Assembly (NCBI GenBank): GCA_902491895.1
Contig: CABUJH010000010.1
Coordinates: forward strand, 1-49,646
Reading direction: 5' to 3'
DNA length: 49,646 nucleotides
Origin: an uncultured Collinsella sp.
Lineage (GTDB): Bacteria > Actinomycetota > Coriobacteriia > Coriobacteriales > Coriobacteriaceae
The translations under genes were made by a program, and so were the position numbers. Under the pieces are notes generated by a model, which was not told where the DNA came from, searched no databases, and worked only from the letters and a program-made list of their open reading frames with translations. Shown here piece after piece: positions 42,081-49,646 of this stretch (the first letter of the stretch is position 1; each line of letters begins with the position of its first letter).

Positions 42081-43592
42081 TTATCGATAGGAAACGCTCT
42101 GCTGGGAATCCTTGACGACAACGTCGTGGGCTCCGCCTTCGACGATGGAGGTCGAGCTCACCAGAGTCAGGCGTGCCTTTTCCTGGAGCTCGGGAATCGA
42201 GAGGGCACCGCAGTTGCACATCGTGGACTTGACCTTGTAGAGCGTGCCGCCCACGCCGTCCTTGAGGGAGCCGGCGTAGGGAACGTAGGAGTCGACGCCC
42301 TCGACGAAGCTGAGCTTCGCGGCGCCGCCCAGGTCGTAGCGCTGCCAGTTGCGGGCACGCGCAGAACCCTCGCCCCAGTACTCCTTCATGTACTGGCCGT
42401 TCACGTTGACGCGCTCGGTCGGGCTCTCGTCGAAGCGGGCGAAGTAGCGGCCCAGCATCATAAAGTCGGCACCCATGGCAAGGGCGAGCGTCATGTGGTA
42501 GTCGTAGACGATGCCGCCGTCGGAGCACACGGGCACGTAGACGCCGGTCTCCTCGTAGTACTCGTCACGGGCGCGGCAGACGTCGATCAGCGCGGTGGCC
42601 TGGCCACGGCCGATACCCTTGGTCTCGCGGGTAATGCAGATGGAGCCACCGCCGATACCAACCTTGATGAAGTCGGCACCGCAGTCCGCCAAAAAGCGGA
42701 AGCCCTCGGCGTCGACGACGTTACCGGCACCGACCTTGACGTCCTCGCCGTAGTTGGCGCGGATCCACTCGATGGTGCGCTTCTGCCACTCGCTGAAGCC
42801 CTCGGAAGAGTCGATGCACAGGACATCGGCGCCGGCCTCGATGAGCAGCGGCACGCGCTCGGCATAGTCGCGGGTGTTGATACCGGCACCGACCATGTAG
42901 CGCTTATCGTTATCGAGCAGCTCGTTGGGGTTGGTCTTGTGGCTGTCGTAGTCCTTGCGGAAGACAATGCCCATCAGGTGATCGTTGTCGTCGACGATGG
43001 GCAGAGCGTTGAGCTTGTTGTCCCAGATGACGTCGTTGGCAACCTTGAGGCTGATGTTCTTGTCGCCCACGATGAGCTGCTCACGCGGAGTCATGAACTC
43101 GGAGACCTTCGTCTGGTGGTCATCGCGGCTGGGACGATAGTCACGGCTGGTGACGATGCCCAGGAGCTTACCCTTGGGAGTACCGTCATCGGTAACCGGC
43201 ATGGTGGAATGACCGGTCTTCTCCTTGAGCTCGATGACCTGCTCCATGGTCATGTCGGGGGTCAGCGTGGAATCGGACTGAACGAAGCCAGCCTTGTGAT
43301 CCTTGACGGCCTTGACCATAGCGGCCTCGGACTCGGCGCTCTGGGAACCGTAAATGAAGGACAGGCCACCCTCGGTAGCGAGCGCGACACCCATGTCGAC
43401 GCCCGAGACGGACTGCATGATGGCGGAAACCATGGGGATGTTCAGGGTGATTGCCGGCTTCTCACCGCGCTTAAAGCGGGTTAGCGGCGTCTTAAGAGAG
43501 ACGTTGTTGGGGATGCACTGCGAGGACGAGTAACCAGGGACCAGCAGATACTCCGAAAACGTGTGGGACTCACCGGGAAAGAACGTAGCCAT
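42081..43592 (-). CDS. guaB: IMP dehydrogenase, Tritrichomonas-like type
   Basis: Oxidises IMP to XMP, the committed step to GMP. The 503 residues have the catalytic loop GGGSICITRE with the nucleophile C319, the Arg-Tyr pair R418-Y419 on the mobile flap and E431, the same numbering as in the Tritrichomonas foetus enzyme as remembered. Two CBS repeats fill about 105-220. Most bacterial enzymes read GPGSICTTR with a different flap. AAAGGAG precedes the ATG. A strong promoter lies at 43672-43700. Confidence 0.94.
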   Translation of the reverse strand: MATFFPGESHTFSEYLLVPGYSSSQCIPNNVSLKTPLTRFKRGEKPAITLNIPMVSAIMQSVSGVDMGVALATEGGLSFIYGSQSAESEAAMVKAVKDHKAGFVQSDSTLTPDMTMEQVIELKEKTGHSTMPVTDDGTPKGKLLGIVTSRDYRPSRDDHQTKVSEFMTPREQLIVGDKNISLKVANDVIWDNKLNALPIVDDNDHLMGIVFRKDYDSHKTNPNELLDNDKRYMVGAGINTRDYAERVPLLIEAGADVLCIDSSEGFSEWQKRTIEWIRANYGEDVKVGAGNVVDAEGFRFLADCGADFIKVGIGGGSICITRETKGIGRGQATALIDVCRARDEYYEETGVYVPVCSDGGIVYDYHMTLALAMGADFMMLGRYFARFDESPTERVNVNGQYMKEYWGEGSARARNWQRYDLGGAAKLSFVEGVDSYVPYAGSLKDGVGGTLYKVKSTMCNCGALSIPELQEKARLTLVSSTSIVEGGAHDVVVKDSQQSVSYR

Positions 43593-43642
43593 GTTTCTCC
43601 TTTTTCCATGCGACCGGTCGGCTGCAGGCCTCGTAGGACCCA

Positions 43643-43662
43643 GCCCAACCTTGGGCGCCCAA
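43643..43662 (-). promoter_or_regulatory. Overlapping palindromes at the start of the guaB transcript
   Basis: GCCCAACCTTGGGC (43643-43656) and the perfect palindrome TTGGGCGCCCAA (43651-43662) share six bases. They lie just after the predicted RNA start, so they could be an operator or two competing RNA hairpins. Confidence 0.4.
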
Positions 43663-43671
43663 TACTAGGGA

Positions 43672-43700
43672 AGTATCTTAACGCACTTTGACTGCTACAA
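43672..43700 (-). promoter_or_regulatory. Predicted guaB promoter
   Basis: Minus-strand TTGTAG (43700-43695), 17 bases, GATACT (43677-43672), with RNA starting near 43665 and a leader of about 73 bases. Confidence 0.55.
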
Positions 43701-43776
43701 TGCATGATTTAAGAAGAGCACACGAGGGTTTGACGCTGGCATTGCGTTTGCCCAGCAAACACTTTAGCGGGGAGAC

Positions 43777-44130
43777 GTGGAGCAGATGGAGTACAAGACG
43801 ACGGCAAAGCTGGTCATTCAAGCGTGCGACAAGGATCTGCCGGGCGTCTTCGGCCACGGCTGCGTCTTGCTGCTGCAAGGTATCGCCCGCGAGCACTCGC
43901 TCAACCGTGCCGCCAAGAGCATGGGCATGGCGTATTCCAAGGCCTGGCGCATTGTGAACGAAGCCGAAGGCCAGCTGGACTGCAAGCTCATCGAGCGCGA
44001 CGGCGCCCGCGGATCCACGCTCACCCCCGCCGGCGAGCGAGCCATCGAAGTCTACGAGACGTTGCAGAGCGAGATCAACAACGTCATCGCCACCAAAGCC
44101 AACGACCTCATCGCCAGCATCAAAAAGTAG
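43777..44130 (+). CDS. ModE-like winged helix-turn-helix protein
   Basis: A 117-residue protein corresponding to the N-terminal DNA-binding domain of ModE/LysR-type regulators: HGCVLLLQGIAREHSLNRAAK, GMAYSKAWRIVNEAEGQLDCKLIER, then STLTPAGERAIEVYETLQ. The molybdate-binding (Mop/TOBE) part of ModE is absent, and no mod genes are near, so its ligand and targets are unknown. The start is GTG 43777 behind GGGGAG; ATG 43786 is nearly as likely. Divergent from guaB, sharing its promoter region. Confidence 0.8.
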   Translation: MEQMEYKTTAKLVIQACDKDLPGVFGHGCVLLLQGIAREHSLNRAAKSMGMAYSKAWRIVNEAEGQLDCKLIERDGARGSTLTPAGERAIEVYETLQSEINNVIATKANDLIASIKK

Positions 44131-44171
44131 CTAATTTGGGACGGGGCTTTTTTAGCTGCACAACCCCTTCT

Positions 44172-44246
44172 CATAAGTTGCGGTGAAATAGGGACTGTTT
44201 ATGCCGATAAAGCCGTAAATCAATCCCTATTTCACCGCAACTTATG
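44172..44246. repeat. Perfect 23-base inverted repeat behind the ModE-like gene
   Basis: Arms 44172-44194 and 44224-44246 are exact complements (containing AAGTTGCGGTGAAATAGGGA), with a 29-base loop that has its own short TTTA/TAAA pairing. Convergent junction with the PLP gene. Comparable in design to the element at 6141-6222. Confidence 0.85.
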
Positions 44247-44264
44247 GAGTTGAGGATGATTTAG

Positions 44265-45179
44265 CTAGTTGCGAAGGGCGTTGTCTAGGGTTGACGCTAC
44301 AACCAGTGGGTTGTCGGTACCGGCGAAGAGGCGGATGGTGCTCCCCTGCTTGCCGCGTGGGGCCGAAAGACGCGTCGTTGCGCCGCCGGCAGGCGATGTG
44401 CGAAACTCCCCCGGCAAAGCGTCGAACAGCTCTCCTGCGCTAAGCTTGATAAGGTCAAACTCAACTGCCGGGCCAAAACCATGCTCGAGGATTCCCGTTG
44501 CAACCGCGTGGTCGGGATGCGAGTTCAGCCCGGGATAGCACACGCTGCGCACCATCTCGTTGGCGGCCAGATACTCGGCCAGCGCACGGGCGCGGTCGAA
44601 ATGCGCCTGCATGCGGGCGTTAAGCGAGGAAAGCCCGCGCTCCAGCACGTCGGCCTCCTCGGCAGAAAGGTCGAGTGCCAAAGAACCGCAGCCTGCAAAC
44701 AACACGTGCGCGCACTCAGCCGCGGCATCCACACGATGGTGCTTGAGCTGAGAGCGCGCCACCGAAGCGGCAACGAGCTTGCGCGGAGCCCTACCTGCGC
44801 ACACGCGATCGAGCGCTTCGAGGGACAGCACAGCACCCAGCCGCAGCGGATCGCAGCCAAAAGCCGACGCCACGGTGTTGTCCACAACCAGCAGCGCATG
44901 GGCCTCACGCGCTGCGCGGCCCAGAGCGCGAAGGTCGGGCACGCGCAGACCAAATCCGCCGATAGAGTTGACGAACCACCACAGGTGCGGCCCCTCGGCA
45001 TCAAACGAAGCATCAAAACCCTCGGACGCGGCGGTAAACACACCGGCGGACGGTGAGCCCACCAGCACAACATCGCAGCCATCAAAGCCGCGCGCAAACG
45101 CACCAGCAAAGTCATCCGCAAAGGCCACCAGGCGATCGCCGGGACGCACAATCCCCAACAGCGACAGCGCCGCCGGCAC
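44265..45179 (-). CDS. Cys/Met-metabolism PLP-enzyme-like protein, N-terminally truncated
   Basis: The 304 residues resemble the cystathionine synthase/lyase fold: RPGDRLVAFADDF, LLVVDNTVASAFGCDPLRLGA, then GLSSLNARMQAHFDRARALAEYL and the C-terminal SPAGGATTRLSAPRG, GSTIRLFAGTDNP. Family members have ~380-400 residues, so about 70-90 N-terminal residues are missing. The canonical S-x-T-K-Y lysine motif is not recognisable; SQLKHH is the only candidate. The GTG start has no ribosome site, and family-like sequence (AREARLVAAS) continues upstream to an in-frame TGA at 45230-45228. Probably a decayed or inactive gene; activity should not be assumed. Confidence 0.6.
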   Translation of the reverse strand: MPAALSLLGIVRPGDRLVAFADDFAGAFARGFDGCDVVLVGSPSAGVFTAASEGFDASFDAEGPHLWWFVNSIGGFGLRVPDLRALGRAAREAHALLVVDNTVASAFGCDPLRLGAVLSLEALDRVCAGRAPRKLVAASVARSQLKHHRVDAAAECAHVLFAGCGSLALDLSAEEADVLERGLSSLNARMQAHFDRARALAEYLAANEMVRSVCYPGLNSHPDHAVATGILEHGFGPAVEFDLIKLSAGELFDALPGEFRTSPAGGATTRLSAPRGKQGSTIRLFAGTDNPLVVASTLDNALRN

Positions 45180-45279
45180 ATGCGAGGCCGCAACAAGACG
45201 CGCCTCACGCGCGCCGACCCTTGCAGTTCAGGCATCTTCTAGTTGCTGTACATCCACAAGGCACCGTCCCTTCAAAAGC

Positions 45280-45315
45280 AAAAACCCACGATGCGGATGT
45301 TCCCCGCATCGTGGG
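45280..45315 (-). terminator. Terminator after scrB
   Basis: CCCACGATGCGG and CCGCATCGTGGG form a perfect 12-base stem with a 7-base loop, followed on the minus strand by TTTTTGCTTTT. It closes the scrB message. Confidence 0.9.
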
Positions 45316-45353
45316 CAACGGCTGCAGTATAGCGCCGATATGCGACGAATCGC

Positions 45354-46892
45354 CTAGATGTTGAGCGTATGATAGGTCACGCTCGCACCCGGAGCGTCAA
45401 CGGTCACGCCATAGGTATCGGGATAGATGCGCGTCGAGAACACGAGCGCGCCATCGTTAACAAACACCTCGACCGACGAAACATCGCCGACAGTGCGCAC
45501 GTTACGAACCTCGTCGACGGGCTCCCAGCGCACGGTACGACCGCAGCCGGCAGAAGCGCGATCCTCATCGGTAAATCGCATCTCAAAGCGCGCGGGCAGT
45601 TCGCCCTCGGCGGGCGCAAACGACAGCTTCAGATCGCCATCAACGATCGCGGTAAACGCGCCGTCGACACCGTCGGCAACAACGTCAAAGCAGGTATCGC
45701 CGGCAACCTCCAACGAGCCCTCCCCCACACGCACCGAGGCATAATGGCGCTCGATCTCGCGCGCCGGCTGCTGCAGCACCACGCCGCCGTCACCGGCCGT
45801 AAGCTCGCGCGGCACCGTCATGCAGTGCTGCCAGCCGCACACCACGGTCGGTGCGTTGCCATAGGTCGGCTCATCGGGCATGCCCATCCAGCCGATTAGA
45901 ATATGGCGACCGTCCTCGGCCGTGAACTCCTGCGGCGCATAGAAGTCAAAACCGGCGTCCCACAGGCGGAACTCGCCCAGCTCATAAGCGTCCTTGCCAC
46001 CCGTAATGTCGCCCGATACAGGCATGTAGCCAGCGGCATACACATTGCCGCGATCCCAACGACCGCCCTCAAGGCCCTGGGGCGAGAACGACAAAAATGC
46101 AGCGGTATCGCCATTCGCATCGAGCTCAATATAGCCAGGGCACTCCCACATAAAGCCAAAACGCTCGGGCGTAGACACACGGCTCTCGAGCTCCCAGCTC
46201 AGCATATCGGCCGAGCCATACACCAAGATCTCGCCCACATCGCGACCGGCGCCCTCGCCGTGCATGGCGCAAAATCGACTATCGACATGCGGACCATCCA
46301 CGCGACGACGCGCGCCCAGCACCATGTGATAACGCCCGTCCGCGTCACGCCACACCTTGGGGTCGCGCACGTGACAGGTCAAATCCTCGGGATAATCCTC
46401 GGACGCCAGCACCACGCGCTTTTGGTTGAACTCCCGACCGGCAAGGCCATCAACGCTCTCCACATAGACGGTATCGGCGCGGCGGCCGGTATTGACGTAA
46501 TCGTACGTACCGTCAGCATCGGAAAGCTTAACGTTGCCCGTATAGAGCACGCGAATGCGACCGTCTTCGGCAAGCGCGGAGCCCGAATACACACCATGGC
46601 AATCGAACGGCTCGTCGGGCAGCAGTGGGGCGCCAACGTAATCCCACGTCATAAGATCGCGACTCGTCGCATGGCCCCAGGCCTTAACGCCGCCCTCGAC
46701 ATCAAACGGCGCATACTGAAAATAGGCATGGAACACGCCGCCTGCTTGGCAAAGACCGTTGGGGTCGTTGAGCCAGCCCGCCGGCGGCATAATATGGAAG
46801 CGCTGGCCATACGCGCCATGGCCGCACTCAGAGGCGGCAGCGTCAACAGCGGCAACCAGCTTTGCAAGGTCGCGGCCAAGTGCATTAGACAT
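45354..46892 (-). CDS. scrB: Sucrose-6-phosphate hydrolase / beta-fructosidase (GH32)
   Basis: Splits phosphorylated sucrose delivered by the PTS into glucose-6-phosphate and fructose. The 512 residues have the GH32 five-blade propeller with the nucleophile D43 in WLNDPNG (40-46), the transition-state stabiliser in RDP (176-178) and the acid/base E250 in WECPG. A C-terminal beta-sandwich follows. AGGA stands seven bases before the ATG. Downstream of the PTS gene on the same strand, separated by a hairpin. Confidence 0.92.
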   Translation of the reverse strand: MSNALGRDLAKLVAAVDAAASECGHGAYGQRFHIMPPAGWLNDPNGLCQAGGVFHAYFQYAPFDVEGGVKAWGHATSRDLMTWDYVGAPLLPDEPFDCHGVYSGSALAEDGRIRVLYTGNVKLSDADGTYDYVNTGRRADTVYVESVDGLAGREFNQKRVVLASEDYPEDLTCHVRDPKVWRDADGRYHMVLGARRRVDGPHVDSRFCAMHGEGAGRDVGEILVYGSADMLSWELESRVSTPERFGFMWECPGYIELDANGDTAAFLSFSPQGLEGGRWDRGNVYAAGYMPVSGDITGGKDAYELGEFRLWDAGFDFYAPQEFTAEDGRHILIGWMGMPDEPTYGNAPTVVCGWQHCMTVPRELTAGDGGVVLQQPAREIERHYASVRVGEGSLEVAGDTCFDVVADGVDGAFTAIVDGDLKLSFAPAEGELPARFEMRFTDEDRASAGCGRTVRWEPVDEVRNVRTVGDVSSVEVFVNDGALVFSTRIYPDTYGVTVDAPGASVTYHTLNI

Positions 46893-46954
46893 ATCAAAGT
46901 CCTAACGGATAGAAAGTAACAGGGCGCCAGAGATCGACACCGGATACGGGAAAC

Positions 46955-46979
46955 GCCCGCGAGCATACAACCCGCGGGC
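46955..46979 (-). terminator. Intercistronic hairpin between scrA and scrB
   Basis: GCCCGCG and CGCGGGC around an 11-base loop, with no long T-run. It may reduce scrB expression or stabilise the end of the scrA message. Confidence 0.5.
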
Positions 46980-46998
46980 ACCCTTCAATCAAAAGCTC

Positions 46999-48399
46999 TT
47001 AGGCCTGCTCGGAAGCCTTGGGCTCGTCCTTGTACAGGACAAACGAGACGCCAAAGGAAACCAGCGCGGCGACCGCAAACATGATCGCGTACTGCACGGG
47101 CTGGGCCAGGCACAGCAGGATACCGAAGATACCCGTAACGCCCGTACCGGAAGCGGCAAGCGAGGTGAGCGCGCAGACCAGGGCGCCGCAACCGCCACCG
47201 ATGCAGCCGGCGATGAAGGGCTTAAAGAAGCGCAGGTTCACACCGAAGATGGCAGGCTCGGTAATGCCCATAAAGGCGGACAGAGCCGAAGGAAGCGCCA
47301 GGCCCTTAATCTTGGCATCGCGGGTCTTAAAGGCAACGGCGAGCGCAGCGCCACCCTGGGCGATGTTGGCAGCGCTGGCGATGGGCAGCCAGTAGGTCAC
47401 GCCGTACTGGGCGAGCTGACCCAGGTCGATGGCGGTGTACATCTGGTGGATACCGGTAACGACCGTGGGGGCATAGAACAGGCCGACGATAAAGGAACCG
47501 ATGCCGAAGGGCAGGGTCAGCAGGGTCTGGATCAGACCGAGGATGGCGTTCTCGGCCCACACGAAGATGGGGCCGACGGCAACGAGCGTCACAAGCACGG
47601 TCACGAACACCGAGACGAGCGGGGTCACAAAGAGGTCGAACATCTCGGGAACGATCTTGTGCAGGCGCTTCTCGAGGAAAGCCAGAATGGCGCAGGCGAT
47701 AACGATGGGGATCACGTGGCCCTGATAGCCGACCCACTCAAAGCTGTACACGCCGGGGATGACGGTGACCATGGTCTGAACGCCCTCGGAGGCAACCGTG
47801 TAGGCGCTCTGCAGCGAGGAGTTGATGAACGCACCGCCGACGACAGCACCCAGGTACGGGTTGGCGCCAAAGGCCTTGGCGGCGGAGTAGCCGATCAGGA
47901 TCTGCAGAATGCCAAAGGACGTTCCCGAGACCAGGTCGGCGATCTTATAGATAAAGTTATTGGTGTCGAGCGCGATAAAGCCGTTGGAGGCCATAAAGTT
48001 GAGGGCGCTCATAATGCCCAGCAGCAGGCCCGAAGCCACGATGGCAGGGATGATGGGGACAAAGACGTCGCCGAGCACCTTAATGGCACGCATAAAGATG
48101 TTCTGCTGCTGCGCCGCGGCCTCCTTGACCTCGGCCTTGGTGGCAGCCTCGACGCCACTGAGCGCGATGAACTCCTCGTAGACCTTGTTGACGGTGCCGG
48201 TGCCAAAAATAATCTGCAGCTGGCCCTGGGCCTCAAAGACGCCCTTAGCGCCGTCGATATTCTCGAGGGCCTCCTTGTCAACCTTGGCGTTATCAGCAAT
48301 CACCAGGCGCAGACGCGTGGCGCAGTGTGCGGCCGAAACAACGTTGTCGGCGCCACCGATGTTGTCGAGCACCTCTTGGGCTGATTTGCGGTAGTCCAT
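46999..48399 (-). CDS. scrA: PTS sucrose-type EIIBC permease
   Basis: Membrane permease that imports and phosphorylates a sugar, most likely sucrose given scrB and the regulator beside it. The 466 residues have an N-terminal EIIB domain with the phosphorylated cysteine C26 in SAAHCATRLRL, then a ten-helix EIIC domain with the signature GITEPAIFGV. No EIIA domain is attached, so it should borrow one from elsewhere, as sucrose permeases often do. The start is ATG 48399 after AAGGGA; the frame from 48486 runs through the operators. Two LacI-type operators lie upstream. Confidence 0.92.
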   Translation of the reverse strand: MDYRKSAQEVLDNIGGADNVVSAAHCATRLRLVIADNAKVDKEALENIDGAKGVFEAQGQLQIIFGTGTVNKVYEEFIALSGVEAATKAEVKEAAAQQQNIFMRAIKVLGDVFVPIIPAIVASGLLLGIMSALNFMASNGFIALDTNNFIYKIADLVSGTSFGILQILIGYSAAKAFGANPYLGAVVGGAFINSSLQSAYTVASEGVQTMVTVIPGVYSFEWVGYQGHVIPIVIACAILAFLEKRLHKIVPEMFDLFVTPLVSVFVTVLVTLVAVGPIFVWAENAILGLIQTLLTLPFGIGSFIVGLFYAPTVVTGIHQMYTAIDLGQLAQYGVTYWLPIASAANIAQGGAALAVAFKTRDAKIKGLALPSALSAFMGITEPAIFGVNLRFFKPFIAGCIGGGCGALVCALTSLAASGTGVTGIFGILLCLAQPVQYAIMFAVAALVSFGVSFVLYKDEPKASEQA

Positions 48400-48455
48400 G
48401 ACTTCCCTTTCCTCCAACGGGCGCATGTGCACCCGGCCATCTTTGACACTTAAAC

Positions 48456-48469
48456 TGTAATCGTTTTCA
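48456..48469. promoter_or_regulatory. LacI-type operator, scrA-proximal
   Basis: Minus-strand TGAAAACGATTACA, matching the LacI-family pattern TG-x4-CG-x4-CA. Lies 57 bases upstream of the scrA start. Confidence 0.75.
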
Positions 48470-48481
48470 GTTTCATATGAC

Positions 48482-48495
48482 TGCAATCGTTTTCA
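48482..48495. promoter_or_regulatory. LacI-type operator, scrA-distal
   Basis: Minus-strand TGAAAACGATTGCA, one base different from the proximal site, with centres 26 bases apart. Confidence 0.75.
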
Positions 48496-48582
48496 TATAA
48501 CGGTGAACGGTAGGAAAAAGCCGGCGAATGGTAGTTTTGAGACAAACATAAGGGCTCAGAGGCAGGCAGACGTGCCCAAAGC

Positions 48583-49563
48583 CTAGACATTCATAAGCTG
48601 ATGGCCGAGCTTAAGCGTCTTGAGACCGCTCTCCCCCTCCACGCCATCGAGCGTGTTGAGCAACATGTTGGTCGCCTCGACGCCACTGGTCAGGTAGCCA
48701 TAGTGCACGGTGGGAATGCCGCCCGTCAGCGCGCGCAAAAACGCGTTGTCGCCAAAACCGCTTACGCGGTGTATGCCCTCGCCCATGCCTCGAACCTCGT
48801 CGATGGCGCGCAGCGCGCCCGCCGCCATGGTGTCGGTCGCGCAGGCGATAAACGAAACATCGGGAGCGACGGAAAGCAGCTCACTCGCCGCACCATAGCC
48901 CGAGTCGAGCGTAAACGAGCCCAGGCGAATCAGGCTCGGATCAAGCGCCACGCCCGCGGCGCGCAAGCCGGCCTCAAAACCGCGACGGCGGTCATAGCCG
49001 GCCGCGCGGTCCTCCTCGGTAACTCCAATGTAGGCAATCTTGCCGTCCACACGGCCCGCAAGCGCATGGCCCAGCTCAAAGGCGGCCTCGTAATCGTCGT
49101 GATAGACGCACGCCGCGCCCTCGACATTCTGGCCGATCAGAACGATGGGCACGCGGCACGACTCAATCGCCCGATGGTGCTCGTCGGTGATCATGGTTGC
49201 AACCAACACAATGCCATCAACTGGGTGGTTTTGGAACAAATCGAGGTATTCGAGCTCGCGATCGGCCGCGTTGTCGGTGTTTGCAAGCAGCATCTGGTAG
49301 CCACGGTGACCGAGCACCTGGCCAATGCCGGCGGTAATGCGGCTCACGGATTCCGAGTTGATCTTGGGCACGATGACGCCGATGAGCTTGGTGGAGCCGG
49401 TGCGCAGTGCACGAGCCTGGCTGGACCGCACGTATCCAGTCAGCTCAATCGCCTGCTTAATGCGCTCGGCCTTGTCCGTCGATATGTAGCCACCGTTGAG
49501 GTAGCGCGAGACGGCGGCGCTCGAAACGCCGGCCAGCTCGGCCACATCCTTCATCTTTACCAC
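48583..49563 (-). CDS. scrR: LacI-family repressor of the sucrose cluster
   Basis: Sugar-responsive repressor, 326 residues. The N-terminal helix-turn-helix is MKDVAELAGVSSAAVSRYLNGG, followed by a periplasmic-binding-protein-like sensor domain (IGVIVPKINSESVSRITAGI, DGIVLVATM, IAYIGVTEEDR, VSFIACATDTMAAGALRAI). The start is put at GTG 49563, five bases after AGGGG; ATG 49554 is the alternative. Operators of the same type precede both this gene and scrA, so it should repress itself and the permease. The effector (sucrose, its phosphate or fructose) is inferred from context. Confidence 0.88.
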   Translation of the reverse strand: MVKMKDVAELAGVSSAAVSRYLNGGYISTDKAERIKQAIELTGYVRSSQARALRTGSTKLIGVIVPKINSESVSRITAGIGQVLGHRGYQMLLANTDNAADRELEYLDLFQNHPVDGIVLVATMITDEHHRAIESCRVPIVLIGQNVEGAACVYHDDYEAAFELGHALAGRVDGKIAYIGVTEEDRAAGYDRRRGFEAGLRAAGVALDPSLIRLGSFTLDSGYGAASELLSVAPDVSFIACATDTMAAGALRAIDEVRGMGEGIHRVSGFGDNAFLRALTGGIPTVHYGYLTSGVEATNMLLNTLDGVEGESGLKTLKLGHQLMNV

Positions 49564-49578
49564 GAGTACCCCTGTCAT

Positions 49579-49592
49579 TGAAATCGCTTTCA
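49579..49592. promoter_or_regulatory. LacI-type operator upstream of scrR
   Basis: Minus-strand TGAAAGCGATTTCA, a near-perfect palindrome of the same class as the two scrA operators, 16 bases before the proposed scrR start. Suggests autoregulation. Confidence 0.75.
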
Positions 49593-49646
49593 CCATGATA
49601 CCCGTGAAGACGGCATGCGAACCAAATCGGCCCACTCAGGTCGAGC

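Noticed and set aside
43688..43701. Plus-strand promoter TTGACT/TACAAT for the ModE-like gene
   Set aside because: The two boxes overlap closely and have no partner at 16-18 bases, so they do not form one promoter.

Overview
The window is a GC-rich bacterial chromosome segment of dense housekeeping genes. Gene content and order point to an anaerobic actinobacterium of the class Coriobacteriia, Collinsella-like. The signs are the low-GC-Gram-positive style chain asp23-fakA-recG-...-plsX-acpP-rnc-smc-ftsY-ffh, an actinobacterial-type coiled-coil gene beside yceD, a T-box ahead of ileS, and a sucrose PTS cluster. The taxon is inferred from sequence character, not from a search. No prophage, insertion sequence, CRISPR array or rRNA was seen.

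Layout, left to right. 1-2000: 5' part of ileS (minus strand) behind an isoleucine T-box leader. 2001-6138: an iron-dependent alcohol/glycerol dehydrogenase, a DUF523 protein, ftsH and a corrinoid adenosyltransferase. 6221-10099: a MATE exporter, a SPOUT RNA methyltransferase and the folate pair thyA-folA. 10185-11030: a self-contained fusion gene (DUF134 helix-turn-helix, NifX-like domain, His/Cys-rich tail) with twin palindromic operators and an internal ribosome binding site.

11151-38085 is a 27 kb block read only leftward (minus strand). It starts at a strong promoter and leader attenuator before rimP and runs rimP-nusA-infB-rbfA-nrnA-truB-ribF-dnaG-rpoD, then two tRNA-Asn genes, then asp23-fakA-recG-rsmD-coaD-(SepIVA-like)-yceD-rpmF-plsX-acpP-rnc-smc-ftsY-ffh. 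Many of these genes overlap by 1 to 8 bases, so translation, RNA modification, replication priming, the main sigma factor, lipid synthesis, chromosome condensation and protein targeting are physically chained.

38453-44130: a lipoprotein, leuS, an IMP dehydrogenase strikingly like that of the protist Tritrichomonas, and a ModE-type DNA-binding protein. 44265-49563: a truncated PLP-enzyme gene and a sucrose cluster (scrB, scrA, scrR) with LacI-type operators.

The most unusual features are the DUF134-NifX gene with its operators and internal start, a zinc-finger-like tail on NusA, the protist-type IMP dehydrogenase, large nested palindromes between guaB and leuS, and inverted repeats at all five convergent gene junctions.
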